Position numbers and translations under genes: made by a program | Shown: one piece after another, positions 22,275 through 33,257 of the stretch | How the letters are laid out: each line of letters starts with the position of its first letter | Numbering within the stretch: the stretch's first letter is position 1 | From: Heterostelium album PN500 | Taxonomy: Eukaryota > Evosea > Eumycetozoa > Acytosteliales > Acytosteliaceae | Assembly (NCBI RefSeq): GCF_000004825.1 | Contig: NW_008805075.1 | Location: forward strand, 125,788-189,787 | Length of the DNA stretch: 64,000 nt | Direction of reading: 5' to 3' | The notes under the pieces: generated by a model | What the model was told of the DNA's origin: nothing | What the model saw: the letters and a program-made list of their open reading frames with translations, nothing else | The model's database searches: none

Positions 22275-25200
22275 TTATTTACCTTTGCATAAAATTGCGA
22301 AGGCTTGAATTGCAAAGCGATAGTCTGATTTGTTATCTGATACACGTTGGATTTGATTCAAGAATATTTGTTTGTCAGAGGTTTCTACTGTGCCTTCGAG
22401 GAATGGTGATTTTATGAGAATCTTTGATGCCTCCTGTCTGAATGGTGTTGGGTATGCCGAAGCATAAGCATGGAATACCTCTGCAACATTTGGTAACAAA
22501 TTACTTGGGAATACAGATGATACACCCTGTAAAATAATAAAAAATAGTAATAGTTAGAATATATAAAAGTTCAATTATTAAGTATAGTAATACATACAAC
22601 TAGAAGATTTCTAATTAAAATTCTACCATGATTCTTGATCAGTTCATTGATGATCTCGACAAATCTGGCAGCTCTAGTGTCTGCACTCTTTACCAACATT
22701 ATAGCAGTGGAAAGGAAAGTAAAGCAATTTCTACTGGTGAGCAGATCGTTGATATCCAAAAGATTGTGAATAATATAGGTTGCCATTGCACAAACGATTT
22801 GCTGGTCAACACATTGTGGTACAGTTTTCAGTGCCTATAATAATTATAAATAAAATCGTAATAATAGAGATTAGTAACAAAAGGAAATAATTAAGTTATT
22901 GTTCTGTTGGTTATAGTTACATTTTGAATCATATTGAAATATTCTCTTGAAAGATCTGGACGGACTGAAAAGTTTAATAGGAAATTTGGATCGATTGGGT
23001 ACTCTCTTAATGGATGTGAGACTGGTAAGTGCATGGACATATCGTGTTTTGTTTCGCTTCTTAGGAGATTAAGTGTGGTTGTAGAGATGATGGTGTAACA
23101 CTCGGCAAGCTTCTCTTCGATATTTTGTGATTTACTGCTGTTTCCAACGGCAGATACCACCTGTAACAATTGTGAAAGTGGGTATCTATTATAGGTATCT
23201 GTGACTTGATTGAGAATCTCATTAATAAACTCTGAAATGACACTCTTTGAATATAAAATAGTTAATCTATATATCGATGCGATTGACTTGGATGTTTAAA
23301 AAGGTTGACAATGTTAGTAATCAATTAAAACTGAAATAATGTTAACTACACTTACTTCAATGATTTGACAATCGGATGAGAAGAGTTTAAGTAATTCTTT
23401 CATTTGTGGAATGACAATCTTGAAAAATGGGAACAATGGATGTGACTTTTTATCTTCATATACATCGTCAACGTCGATAATATTGGTGATCTTTTCGATG
23501 ATCTGTAATTGTATTTTCAGAAGTGGTAAACTCTTTGCTGGTTGTTCCTAGAGAAGAAGATAAAAAAAAAACAAATTTAGATTAGAATGTGATTGTTTGG
23601 AAATATGACTGTGAATATTAATATTAAACTTACTGATGTTATGATTCTTCCGATATTTTCTACTACAGGTTCAATTAATTTCTTGAATGGTGGCATCATT
23701 TTATCGGATGGAATGACGTGAATGATGTAGATGAGTGCTTCGTAGACGGTGGCGATGGATGGATGAGTTTGGTGAGAGTTCAAGTGTGGCGAGCAGAGAT
23801 CGATGATGGTGAGAATGTTTGGTGAGAGATGGAGTGCGCACTTTCTATTGGCTGTGATCGAGAGGAATGCATTTGATGCCGACTTTAGGAGCTCGGTGCA
23901 TGCAAACGCTGGAATCATATCGGCAATAACCTTTTCCAAGTTGTCTTTGTGCTCCTGAAGATAGCTGGAACACTTTCCGAGCAATATGATCGAGGTTTTC
24001 GCTAGTTCCACTGATTTCGTCGGGATGGATGGAAGCAACTTGAGAAGAACCGGCACGATTTTGTTGTCTTTAGAATTGAATCCCGATGCCAACGCTGAAA
24101 TATAGAATAGTGTAACTTCATACTTTTGCCATGCCTGTACTTTGTTGATGATATCGTTGTTCAGAGTATCCATTAGGTAGCCAATAAAGCAGTGACGGTC
24201 GTTCATCGAGAATCGATTGATAATGTCGAGCATCTCTGTTGAGTTTTCACGGAACATCTGAATCTGATGATATTCCTCTGCGGATTTCTGAGCGGGATAC
24301 GTTGCACCCAGACATATCTGACTGAGCACCTTCAGGAAGAAACCTTCGAGAATCGCTTTGTCCAGTGTCAGATACTCGGGATGCGACTTGAAGTCGTCAA
24401 ACAACGGGAAGAGCAACTCGCAAAACTCACGATTGCCAATCGAAATAAAGTTTATCAAGAGTTCGAGATATCGCTTGATCAAGTCCTTTGAGAGGACGGT
24501 CGAGTTGTTTGCCAAGAGAATCTGCACAAACAGGTGGCAGATTGACTTGGCGCCAACAATGTCGTCCTCGCGAACCGCGCGCTGGAAGAACTCTGGCATC
24601 ACCAGCTGCAGTCTGTCGGCGATGACACCAAACACCTTTTCAATGTCATCGCTAATCTTGTTCTCCAAATGCCCCAGTGTCGACTCGACCATGCACATGA
24701 ACGCGGCGACCTGGCTCGGGTCGGCAATGGTCGCGTTCAGCACACGGTCAAAAGTCGCCAGAAAAGTTGTTGGGTTGGTCGGAAGCATGTAGCTAAGCCA
24801 GTTGGATTGCGCGCGAATCACCATCTTCACGTCGAGATTGCTATCGGCTGGCAACTGCATGATCATCAACAGGAAGTTGTAGATACGATCGATCAGAGTG
24901 CCACCGATCTCTTTTCTAATCATTTTGTACTGGCACGAGATGGAACCGGTGCGTAGCTCCTGCGGTAAGATCGACAAGAACTCCAACACCAATCGCAACT
25001 TGTCCAACTGGATATTCATCAGTGGTTGATCGATGTTTGGACTACACAACTGAATGACATTCTCAATCGGTGAATTCCAAAGCGTCGAGAATGTGTACAT
25101 CGCCACAATACTCAGAACGACACACATCTTTGTCGCGACAATGCCATTCAATTTCGTTGACTTCTCTGCAATGTTTGTAACAATAGATAACACACGTTGT

Positions 25201-25676
25201 TTCATCTCATTCGGCAAACTTGTCCATTCATTCTTTAATTTTTGTTCCAAAGTAGATGCTCCAAAGAATTGTAATTCTAAAACCTGTTAATCAATTGATT
25301 GTTAACATATCATTTAAAATGATAGCAGTGTTAGTTAGTTAACAATGAATGACAACAACTACAACATCGACATCGACATCGACAACACATCATATTCCTA
25401 ACATACATTTGTTTCTAATAGTTGTGGACAGAAATCCCATGCACTGTGGAGTGACTGTATCTTAATTAACCATTGTTGTGCATAATCTCTCATACATGAA
25501 TCGTTAGAGGTATAGAGTGCAACCAATGCCTTTGATATGTTATCGATTGTTGGTGGTTCCAAGTTTCCATTGATATTACATATATCACCACCTGCAAGAC
25601 AATCATTTGCAACTATAGTTGGTGATACTGATTGCTTTTGTTGCTGTTGTTGCTGTTGTTGTTGCAAACCATTCAT
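22275..25676 (-). CDS. Karyopherin-beta nuclear transport receptor, transportin-3/importin-13 type
   Basis: Six exons, 25407-25676, 23634-25283, 23356-23547, 22921-23286, 22598-22834 and 22275-22526, all joined in phase 0; 988 residues, close to the usual size of TNPO3 and IPO13. A poly-Gln tract follows the start. The importin-N-like region comes next: ALVALYTSN, then WLIKIQSLHSAWDFCPQLL, and after intron 1 LELQFFGASTLEQKL. These match the opening HEAT repeats of the TNPO3/IPO13 group (WL..Q.S..AW..C..LL, then QFF.A.TL). The remainder is helical HEAT-like repeats with no low-complexity inserts. Exon 4 uses the acceptor CATCCAAG because the nearer TATAG site gives an immediate stop. It would carry cargo such as SR proteins across the nuclear pore under Ran control; cargo is not predictable. 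Confidence 0.82.
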
Positions 25677-26470
25677 TCTTCAACCCCTATCAGTATATAA
25701 TATCTATCTATATTATAATAATCTATATTTTATTGTATTTTTACTCTTTTTTTTTTTTGTTTTTTAATTAAATAGTAATATAATAATTAATTTAATATAA
25801 TATAAATATAATAATAAAGTTATTTAGTTCGTTGTTGTTGTTGTTAGAGTATTTATTTGTTTATTGTTGTTTTCATAAAGAATACACCACCACACAACAA
25901 TACTTCTTTATTATTTTATTTTTTTTTCAAATTTTTCTTCCACATTCTTTTTACCAATTCGAATTTTTAGAAGAAAACGACCGTTAAAACCTTGTTCATT
26001 TTCAAATATTTGATATCACATGATTGTCAGACAAATAATTTGCCAAACAAATATAAGAATTATCTTTTGATTTATGTTATTTTTATTTATTAAATATATA
26101 TAACATTAAATCGATATTATTATTTTATTATTATTCATGAACTTTATCCATCATAAATATTGATACAAGTTGCAAACTTGACTAGTTGTTTGTTGTTCAT
26201 TTGAAAGAACACATTCATTTTTAATGATTTGGTTCTACTTCTATTTTTACTTGTACGATTTAGTTTTGCTTTACCAGATCAAAACATCGTTTGTTGACAG
26301 GTATTTTGATAAATTTGATTTCATTGTTTGTTTGTTGTTTATTCGTACAATGAATGGAAAGATAAAAAGACTCAAAAAAAAAAATAAAGATAAAATAGAC
26401 TGATTGTTTTGTATTTTTTTTAATTATATTTTATTCCCTTTTCACATAACGGTTTTAAATACTATAATAT
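25677..26470. other. Intergenic, no gene seen
   Basis: Upstream region of the karyopherin gene and 3' flank of ribosomal protein uL15. Contains TTG repeats and T runs typical of dictyostelid spacer DNA. Nothing further is recognised. Confidence 0.4.
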
Positions 26471-27272
26471 TTAAGCAACCAAAATGCAGGCTCCACCAGC
26501 AGCTTTGATCTTCTTTTCAGCGACCTTGGAGAAATATCTAGCCTTGACAATGATTGGTTGATTTGGGAGGATACCGTGACCCAAAACCTTGAAGAAACCC
26601 TATTATCATGTGATTGTAATTTAATGATTGATGATGATGATGCATTGATTAGATTTTGTTCTTATTATATTTTGATTCTAAAAAAAATAGTGTGTTTGTG
26701 ATCAACTTACACGTTGGGTGACATCGACAACTGGAGCAGTACCGTCAGCCTTGGCAGCAAGAGTCTTACGGACAGTCTCTGGGACTAAAGTCCAGATCTT
26801 CTCGAGAGAGATGGTTGGGCAGTAGGATCTGTGTCTAACCAAATGGAAAGTTCTCATACCGAGCTTACCGAAGTAACCTGGATGGCTATAATGATATAAT
26901 GTAATCAATTCAAAGTAAGTTATCTGTTCGCAAACGACATGAATTCTCAATTTTCAACCTACTATTTGACGATGTTGATTCTATGATGAGTCAAACCACC
27001 AGCATTACCACGACCACCAGCATGCTTTCTGTGTTTACCTATTATCAATAACACTTCATTAGATTCTATCTTCTTCTTCCTTTCTTGTTTCTACATTATA
27101 CATACCGACACGACCGTAACCGGCGCAAACGTCTCCTCTTGATTTTCTGTGTTTACTGAAACGGGTAGGCTATAATTTGTTTTGTAGATTGGAGCAAAGT
27201 GTTAGACATTGATGAACTACATAGCAATACGATAGGATATAGATAAAGATATAAGGATTGATACCATACCAT
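26471..27272 (-). CDS. rpl27a: 60S ribosomal protein uL15 (L27a)
   Basis: Five exons: 27270-27272 (the ATG alone), 27106-27169, 26963-27038, 26711-26885 and 26471-26599; exactly 148 residues, the family's standard length. Sequence features: [13 protein letters not shown], the Gly/His-rich block [31 protein letters not shown], and the ending [10 protein letters not shown], all diagnostic of L27a. It is a structural protein of the large subunit. The start codon is separated from the rest by an intron, so the ATG forms its own mini coding exon (AGAATG, donor GTATGG). The gene is transcribed toward the karyopherin and away from the sorting-receptor triplet. Confidence 0.95.
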
Positions 27273-28438
27273 TCTGTGATAGGGATTATAATGCGTTGAG
27301 GTGGATCACAAACAAAAAGTTACACTATAGAGCTAAGGTTCGTCTCGCAGTCAGAGACCCACTCGCTCACCACACCCAATCTAGTAAAATTTTTGAAAAA
27401 TTTCAAAAAATTCAAAATAATGAAAATTTGAAGTTTGGCGTGAAAAAAATAAAAGCCCGTCATTCTACTTCCTACGTTAAAAAAACAAAAAAACGAAAAC
27501 AATCCCAAGTCCACAGATTAACTTCAACTTGATCACCAAAAATAAAATTGTTCATTAATCATCTATCGACGACCAATACTATAGTTCTCACATTATGATA
27601 ATTTACAATTATTATTCATTCATTGCATTCCTTCATTTCATTTATTATTATTTGTTTTAGAATTTAGAGTGACATGAAATGAAATCACAATAAGATTGTA
27701 AAATAAATATCAATTGTTTGTTTTAGATTGCAATCTAAAATTGAATTGATCAATTTGAAATAATAATATCTACAATTTTGTTTGAGAAAGTTTTAGTAAA
27801 GTTCAATTGAATATTCTTGTGAATCTTTCGTTTATTCTCTCTCTCCTTATCTTTCTCTACGAATCGATGATTACTTATTATTATTGATTATAAAGATTAC
27901 AATTTCCTTGCTATCAAGTACTTTGATATTATACCATCCAATCAAAAAGAATTAAGAATTAATAATAATTAAAAAAAAAAAAAACAAAATAAACACACAA
28001 TACACACATTGCAATCATGATAATAATAAGATAAATTGGATGAATGATTGGTATTTTTATACTTTTTAGGGGTGATGGTAATGATAAACACGCTTTATAC
28101 AACAACTTAATTATAAACTTTAAAGTGTTTGTGGTGTTTTTGTTGTTGTTTTTTTTAATATATATTAAGACCAGAGAGAATTTAAATTAAATGTTAAAAA
28201 TGGAATTAATTATAAAGAATTTATTGTTATTTTTGTTGTTGTTATTGTTACTACTTACTTCTTTATAAATTAAATAGTTGTTTTTAGTTTATTTTGATTG
28301 TTTTTAATGTTTAATTAACATATACATATATATAATATTTGTTAATCTTTAATTGTACATACATCTTATCTATCTATTTTTATATTTATATTTATAAACA
28401 ACAGCAAACTTAAACATATATATTTTTAATTAAATAAT
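27273..28438. promoter_or_regulatory. Divergent promoter region of uL15 and the first sorting receptor
   Basis: About 1.2 kb with no convincing gene. Read on the minus strand toward uL15, a run of T/A-rich sequence around 27380-27420 is followed by GGGTGTGGTGAGCGAGTGGG (about 27350-27380), roughly 100 bases before the ATG. A similar arrangement (AT tract, then GTGTGTGGTGG) stands upstream of uL5 at 47400-47430. The rest is spacer, with leader of the 28439 gene at the right edge. Confidence 0.45.
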
Positions 28439-29429
28439 ATGAAAATAATAATTTATATATTAATCATAAGCCTATCATTGGTGGGAACCATCAATGCTGT
28501 AGCTAACTGCCAGTTTAAATCAGCCACTTCTGGAGATAACTATGATTTTTCGAGTTTGGCCAAGTAAGTAGTAAACATTTAATTTGTTTTTTTTAAGAAA
28601 CTTTTGACTAATTTATCAATGAATTTTTGTAAATAATATAGTTCTACCGAATATTCATACGCAGATATAAAGGCATCAGCAACTGTAAGTTAATTATAAT
28701 TTAAAAACAACAACAACAACATCTTTTCTAATAATGTTATTTTTTTATTGTTTTTTTTCAGTATTTTTTTAATTTTTGTAAAACATCTGCAACTTGTGTT
28801 CAACAGGGAGGTGTTACCGATTCATCTGCCTGTCAAAAGAACTCCAACGGTCTGACGAATTGTGGTTTGATTGGTACACAAACTTTCACTGAATTGGCAG
28901 GTGGTGCCCAAGGTGCCAATATGACCTACTTCAAGGGATCGGTCTGCGGTAATGGACGTCCAAGACAACTAAGTCTTGTTTGTAGTTGCGACTTGACTGC
29001 CGATCCAATTAAGTTCTCAAAGATCGAAGAGCCAGTTTCCTGTATGTATAACATCTACTGCTCGAGTAAATATGCCTGTCCAGGTGCTGCCGCTCCATCG
29101 ACTGGCTCCGGAGGTGGTAAAGGAATCGGAGGTGGATGGATTTTCATCATTGTGTAAGTTTTCAATCTACAATTAGTAAAAATACAATAGAGGTGTATTC
29201 TAACAATTATTCTTTCTATTCTATTTGTAGATTGGTTGTTTGTACAGTTTTATATTTGGCAGGTGGTGTCACCTATAATCACAAGATTCGTGGATTAACT
29301 GGAAAAGAGATGATTCCAAACTATGCTTTCTGGAGCGACTTCCCCGGTCTTTTGAAAGACGGTATATTCTTCATCAAAGGAAAGATCACAGGAACTGGAT
29401 CTTCTTACAGAGGATACCAACAAGTTTAA
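28439..29429 (+). CDS. CD-MPR/Atg27-like sorting receptor 1
   Basis: Four exons, 28439-28563, 28642-28684, 28762-29153 and 29231-29429; 252 residues. Type I membrane protein: signal peptide 1-21, Cys-rich luminal domain of the mannose-6-phosphate-receptor-homology/Atg27 kind (paired Cys, C-x-N-G after GS), a Gly/Ser-rich stalk, the transmembrane start GIGGGWIFIIV, then a cytosolic tail. The tail has the family signature: G-x-E-M-I-P-N..FW..FPGLLKDG. It ends GYQQV, a YxxPhi-type sorting signal that adaptor proteins read. Such proteins recycle between Golgi, endosomes and autophagosomes carrying lysosomal enzymes or Atg9 vesicles. Whether this one binds mannose-6-phosphate cannot be seen. First of three tandem paralogues. 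Confidence 0.82.
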
Positions 29430-29987
29430 ATCTATAATTATCAACCAATTTAACATTCTTTTTATAATCAATCAAAAGTTTTTCATTTTTATAATAAATA
29501 TAAAATTGTTGTTATTTTTTTTTTTACGAATTTATAAAAAAAAAGCTGTAAAGTCATTATATAATCTCATAAATAGCACATGATCATTCTTTGCTTGTGG
29601 TGTTTTAATGCTTGAAAAAAAATCCAATAAAATTGTGCAATTTTAAATAAAAATTGTGCAAGTCTACTTTTAAAAAAAAATGTAAAAACATAAAAAAAAA
29701 TCTAACTGGTGGTGTGGACCAGATTAAAGTGAAAAATGCTTTACCAAATCGTGAAAAAAATGTTTAATTTTTTTTTTTTTTTTACCTTTTTTTGATTTGA
29801 TTTTTTTATATGCATGAGTGTATTGATATTAACACTTAGTACTTATTTAAATCATTTCAGTCACCTCACACCCACAACACCAATCAATAAAATTTAGATA
29901 TAATTATTGATAAATAAAGATATTATAAGTTAAATTTTATTTAGCTATTATAGAGAATTCAGAGAGCGTGAAGAGAGCTAGAGAAAA
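29430..29987. other. Intergenic, no gene seen
   Basis: Spacer between receptors 1 and 2 with long poly-A and poly-T runs; contains the promoter of receptor 2. No other feature is seen. Confidence 0.4.
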
Positions 29988-30907
29988 ATGAAAATAATCA
30001 TTTCATTGTTGTTGGTCGCTGTGACTATTTTCAGTGTGGCTAGTGCAGCCGCTCAATGTACATTTGCAAACGGGTCAGATAAATATGATTTTAGCGCAAT
30101 GAAAAATACTACAGGATATACATTTAAACCTTCAAATACTTTAGGCGCTGCAACTGTATGTCAAAGATTACGAATAATTTTATTCAAAATTAATTATTTA
30201 TATTAATTTATTTATTATTTTTTTTTATTTAAGTATTATTGGAATGTTTGTGATATTTGCCAACAATGTGCAACCTCAGAAGAGAACACAGTAAGTTGTC
30301 AAGTCAGTGGTGGAGCTTGGAGAACTATTGGTCTTTTGACTGATGTTCAATTCACTGCGATCACTGATCAACCAAATGTAAAGGGTGCCACTATCACCTA
30401 TGGAGGTGGACCAAACTGCTCAAATGGCCAAGCTAGAACATCGAGAATGAGAATCCAATGTTCAGAATCCGAAACTCAAATCGTTTCCGTCAGTGAGACC
30501 TCATGTATTTACGATATTTTCATGACTTCCAAACATGCCTGTCCAGGTGGTGGTGGCTCCAGCAGTGGAGGATCCGGTGGAAAGAAGGGTGGAATCGGTG
30601 GAGGATGGGTATTCATCATCATGTAAGTTTTAAAAGATAACAATGATATTCTTATAAAAATATTGTGACTTTTTCACTTTAACTAACTTGTTACATTAAC
30701 ACTAATATTAGTCTGTTGGTATCAATTACAGTTTATATTGGTGTTGGTATTGGTGTTAACTACAAAGTACGTGGATTAAGAGGAGCCGAAATGTTCCCAA
30801 ATATCGAATTCTGGCGTTCTGTTCCAGGTTATGTTGCAGATGGAGCAATATTTATTAAAGGAAAGATTACAGGATCAGGTGGACAATCTGGTTACCAACA
30901 AGTTTAA
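29988..30907 (+). CDS. CD-MPR/Atg27-like sorting receptor 2
   Basis: Three exons, 29988-30155, 30234-30622 and 30712-30907; 250 residues. Same layout as receptor 1: signal peptide ending near SAAA, luminal Cys-rich domain (YYWNVCDICQQC), Gly-rich linker, GIGGGWVFIIM membrane segment and a tail ending SGYQQV. The intron that splits the early luminal domain of receptors 1 and 3 (after the YDFS block) is absent, but the intron before the Tyr-Tyr-Trp block and the one inside the membrane segment match receptor 1. Tail motif: RGLRGAEMFPN..FW..VPGYVADG. Likely a lysosomal or autophagic sorting receptor. Confidence 0.82.
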
Positions 30908-31697
30908 AAGAAAATTGAAATTAAAACTACATATATATTTATTTTTTGTAACTATTTTTTGTGTTTATACAATAACAATTCATTTTCATTTATTAGAGAA
31001 ACAAAAAAATACAACAATTCATCTTTGAACTTTCATTTGAATTTTCTGTTTATCAATTAATTATTTTTTTATAAATATATTTATATATCTTAATATTTAT
31101 TTTCTAGCTAGTAAATTCAATATCATGATATCAATATATGATAACAAATGAATGAATTCATTTCTTGCTTATTGTTTTTTGAATCAAAAGAATTATTAAA
31201 AGATTCCAAATCAAAAAAAAAAAAGTTAAACAATTTTAATTCAATGGTCTGTTGCAATATTAATAATGTCCATTAACTTTAAATGAGTCTCCGATTGTAG
31301 TTGTTTTTTGGTGACCGCAAATTCTAAGGAATTATTGATGGTTCTGACTTTTGCAAACTTTTCGAAAGAAATTTTTTTTTTCATTTTTGACATTATTGTT
31401 TTTTTTTTTTTGTAAAAAATATCTGGATTTGTTTGAGCTTTGAATATTGTTGCAGAACATGAGTGTTTTTGCGGTATTGCAGGTGCCAAGTACAAAGTAA
31501 AAAAAATAGAAAAAAAAAGAAATTAAAAAAAAAAACAATCAACAAAGGCTTTTTTTTTTCTTTTTATTTAATTTTATTTATTTTTCGTCAAGGTCATCAA
31601 AAAATTTTGTTTGCTTGCAATCAAGAGTTATTATTGTTAAATTTTAGTGTTACATCATCAAAACATTTAGAAACCAGTAACATATAAATATATAGCA
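30908..31697. other. Intergenic region between receptors 2 and 3
   Basis: AT-rich spacer and promoter of receptor 3. The only coding-like content is a 50-codon minus-strand frame at 31241-31393, listed separately. Confidence 0.4.
31241..31393 (-). CDS. Possible small protein, 50 residues
   Basis: An ATG in an A-rich context (31391-31393) opens 50 codons to a TGA. The first residues are Lys-rich, then the composition becomes mixed (FEKFAKVRTINNSLEFAV) with a helical, amphipathic look, unlike the poly-Lys/Asn/Ile of chance frames in this DNA. No family is recognised and there is no paralogue in the window. It may equally be chance or a relic exon. Confidence 0.25.
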   Translation of the reverse strand: MSKMKKKISFEKFAKVRTINNSLEFAVTKKQLQSETHLKLMDIINIATDH

Positions 31698-32792
31698 ATG
31701 AAATTGGTATTTAGCACACTTCTCATTTTGGCAGCAATCGCCATTGTTTCAGCACAAAATTGTAAATTGAGTGCTGGCGGTAAAAATTATGATTTCTCTA
31801 AGTTGTAAGTATAAAAAAAAATAAAATAATAAGAATAATAAAAATAAATAAACAATACAATATCACAATCTATATATACCTTAGAACAGAAAGCTAATTT
31901 AATATATTTCAATTCAATAAGAGCAAATTCTACATCATGGTCAGTCCAAGATGCTTCTAAAGCCACATACTTTTTCAATATTTGTCAAACTGCCTCCAAA
32001 TGTACAACTATTAACCCACAATGTTCTTCATGTCAACAAGGACCAACTGACACACAACCAAAAGCTGATTGTGGTCACACCAACGCTATTGTCAAAGCTC
32101 TCAGTAAGTTAATTGTTATATTTATTAATAAATTTGTTGAGATATTAATTAATATCAATTTTTTTTTTCATTTATGAAAAAATTAAGGCAATGGTGTTGC
32201 TGGTGGTGTTATTACATACACTGGTGGTAGCACATGTAAATCAGGTACCATTGTCAGAAGTACTGAAATTCAAATGATGTGTACCAATGGTGCAACTCAA
32301 ATTTTAAGTGCCACTGAGGTTTCCACCTGTACATACACCATCAAGCTCAACAGTAATTTGGCTTGTGCAACCGGTTCTTCAACTGGTTCAACCACTGGAA
32401 AATCAACTACCTCTGGTTCTGGTACAACCTCTGGTTCTGGTACCGATGGTAGCAGCGCTGAGCCATCCAAGAAGAAGGGTGGAATCGGTGGAGGTTGGAT
32501 CTTTGTCATCATGTTAGTAGCCTTTTTATATAATATTTCTTTAGATAGTAATTCCTAATTTATTTTTGTTTTTCTTTTTAATTTAATTTATTTTAGTCTC
32601 CTTGTTTCAGCCACAGTCTACATTGCAGTTGGTATTATCATCAACTTTAAGGTTCGTGGATTACGTGGAGCTGAGATGTTCCCCAATCACTCATTCTGGG
32701 TTGAGTTCCCAGGTTTGATGAAGGACGGTGTATTGTTCATCAAAGGAAAGGTCACTGGTTCTGGTGGACAATCAAGTTATCAACAAGTCTAA
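31698..32792 (+). CDS. CD-MPR/Atg27-like sorting receptor 3
   Basis: Four exons, 31698-31804, 31922-32103, 32188-32512 and 32597-32792; 269 residues. Signal peptide 1-18, Cys-rich luminal domain starting with NCKLSAGGKNYDFSKL and continuing LANST, the same residues as receptor 1, which fixes the first acceptor. A Ser/Thr/Gly stalk of about 35 residues is longer than in the other two. The membrane start GIGGGWIFVIM is split by an intron with a GTTAGT donor. The tail carries RGLRGAEMFPN..FW..FPGLMKDG and ends SSYQQV. Probably a lysosome or autophagosome sorting receptor; the three tails are far better conserved than the luminal domains. Confidence 0.82.
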
Positions 32793-33257
32793 ATACACTA
32801 TACCCGACAGACGAACATAACATTTATCTAACAACAAAAAAAAACGATAACTATAACATATTCTTAATAATCGATCAAATGTATAGAGCTCATAACAACA
32901 ACAAAGTCAACTTAAAGAAAGTAAACCTTAACTTTCTTTATATATTATTATTTCCAACTATTTAAAATATAGAAAATTCATATCATAAAGAAAATAAATT
33001 TATAATAATATATTTTTTATTTAATTAATTATGTTATTTTATTCTGTAATTGCTTTGAAACTTCAACCTCAACAACAAACAATCTCGCCCCCATTCATTG
33101 CGATCTTGGATCTTCTGATCATGTGTGCTGATTAAAATTCAAAAATCTAATTTTCTTTTCTTTGGTTTAATTTGAACAGCACCACACATTACATGCTTAT
33201 CAATATTTTTGCTTCATTTTTAATTTTACATTGTAATATAATATGTATGAGAAGATA
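32793..33257. other. Intergenic, promoter of the first GTPase-RING-patatin gene
   Basis: AT-rich spacer. The last 25 bases (TTGTAATATAATATG core) recur just upstream of copy 2 at about 40475, so the duplicated block starts shortly before the coding region. Confidence 0.45.

Noticed and set aside
24358-24956. Plus-strand frames of 95-144 codons within the karyopherin gene
   Set aside because: Shadows of the GC-richer karyopherin exon; no start context or family match.
27296-27532. 78-codon plus-strand frame upstream of uL15
   Set aside because: Opposite to the uL15 leader and full of Lys codons; better explained as promoter and leader sequence.
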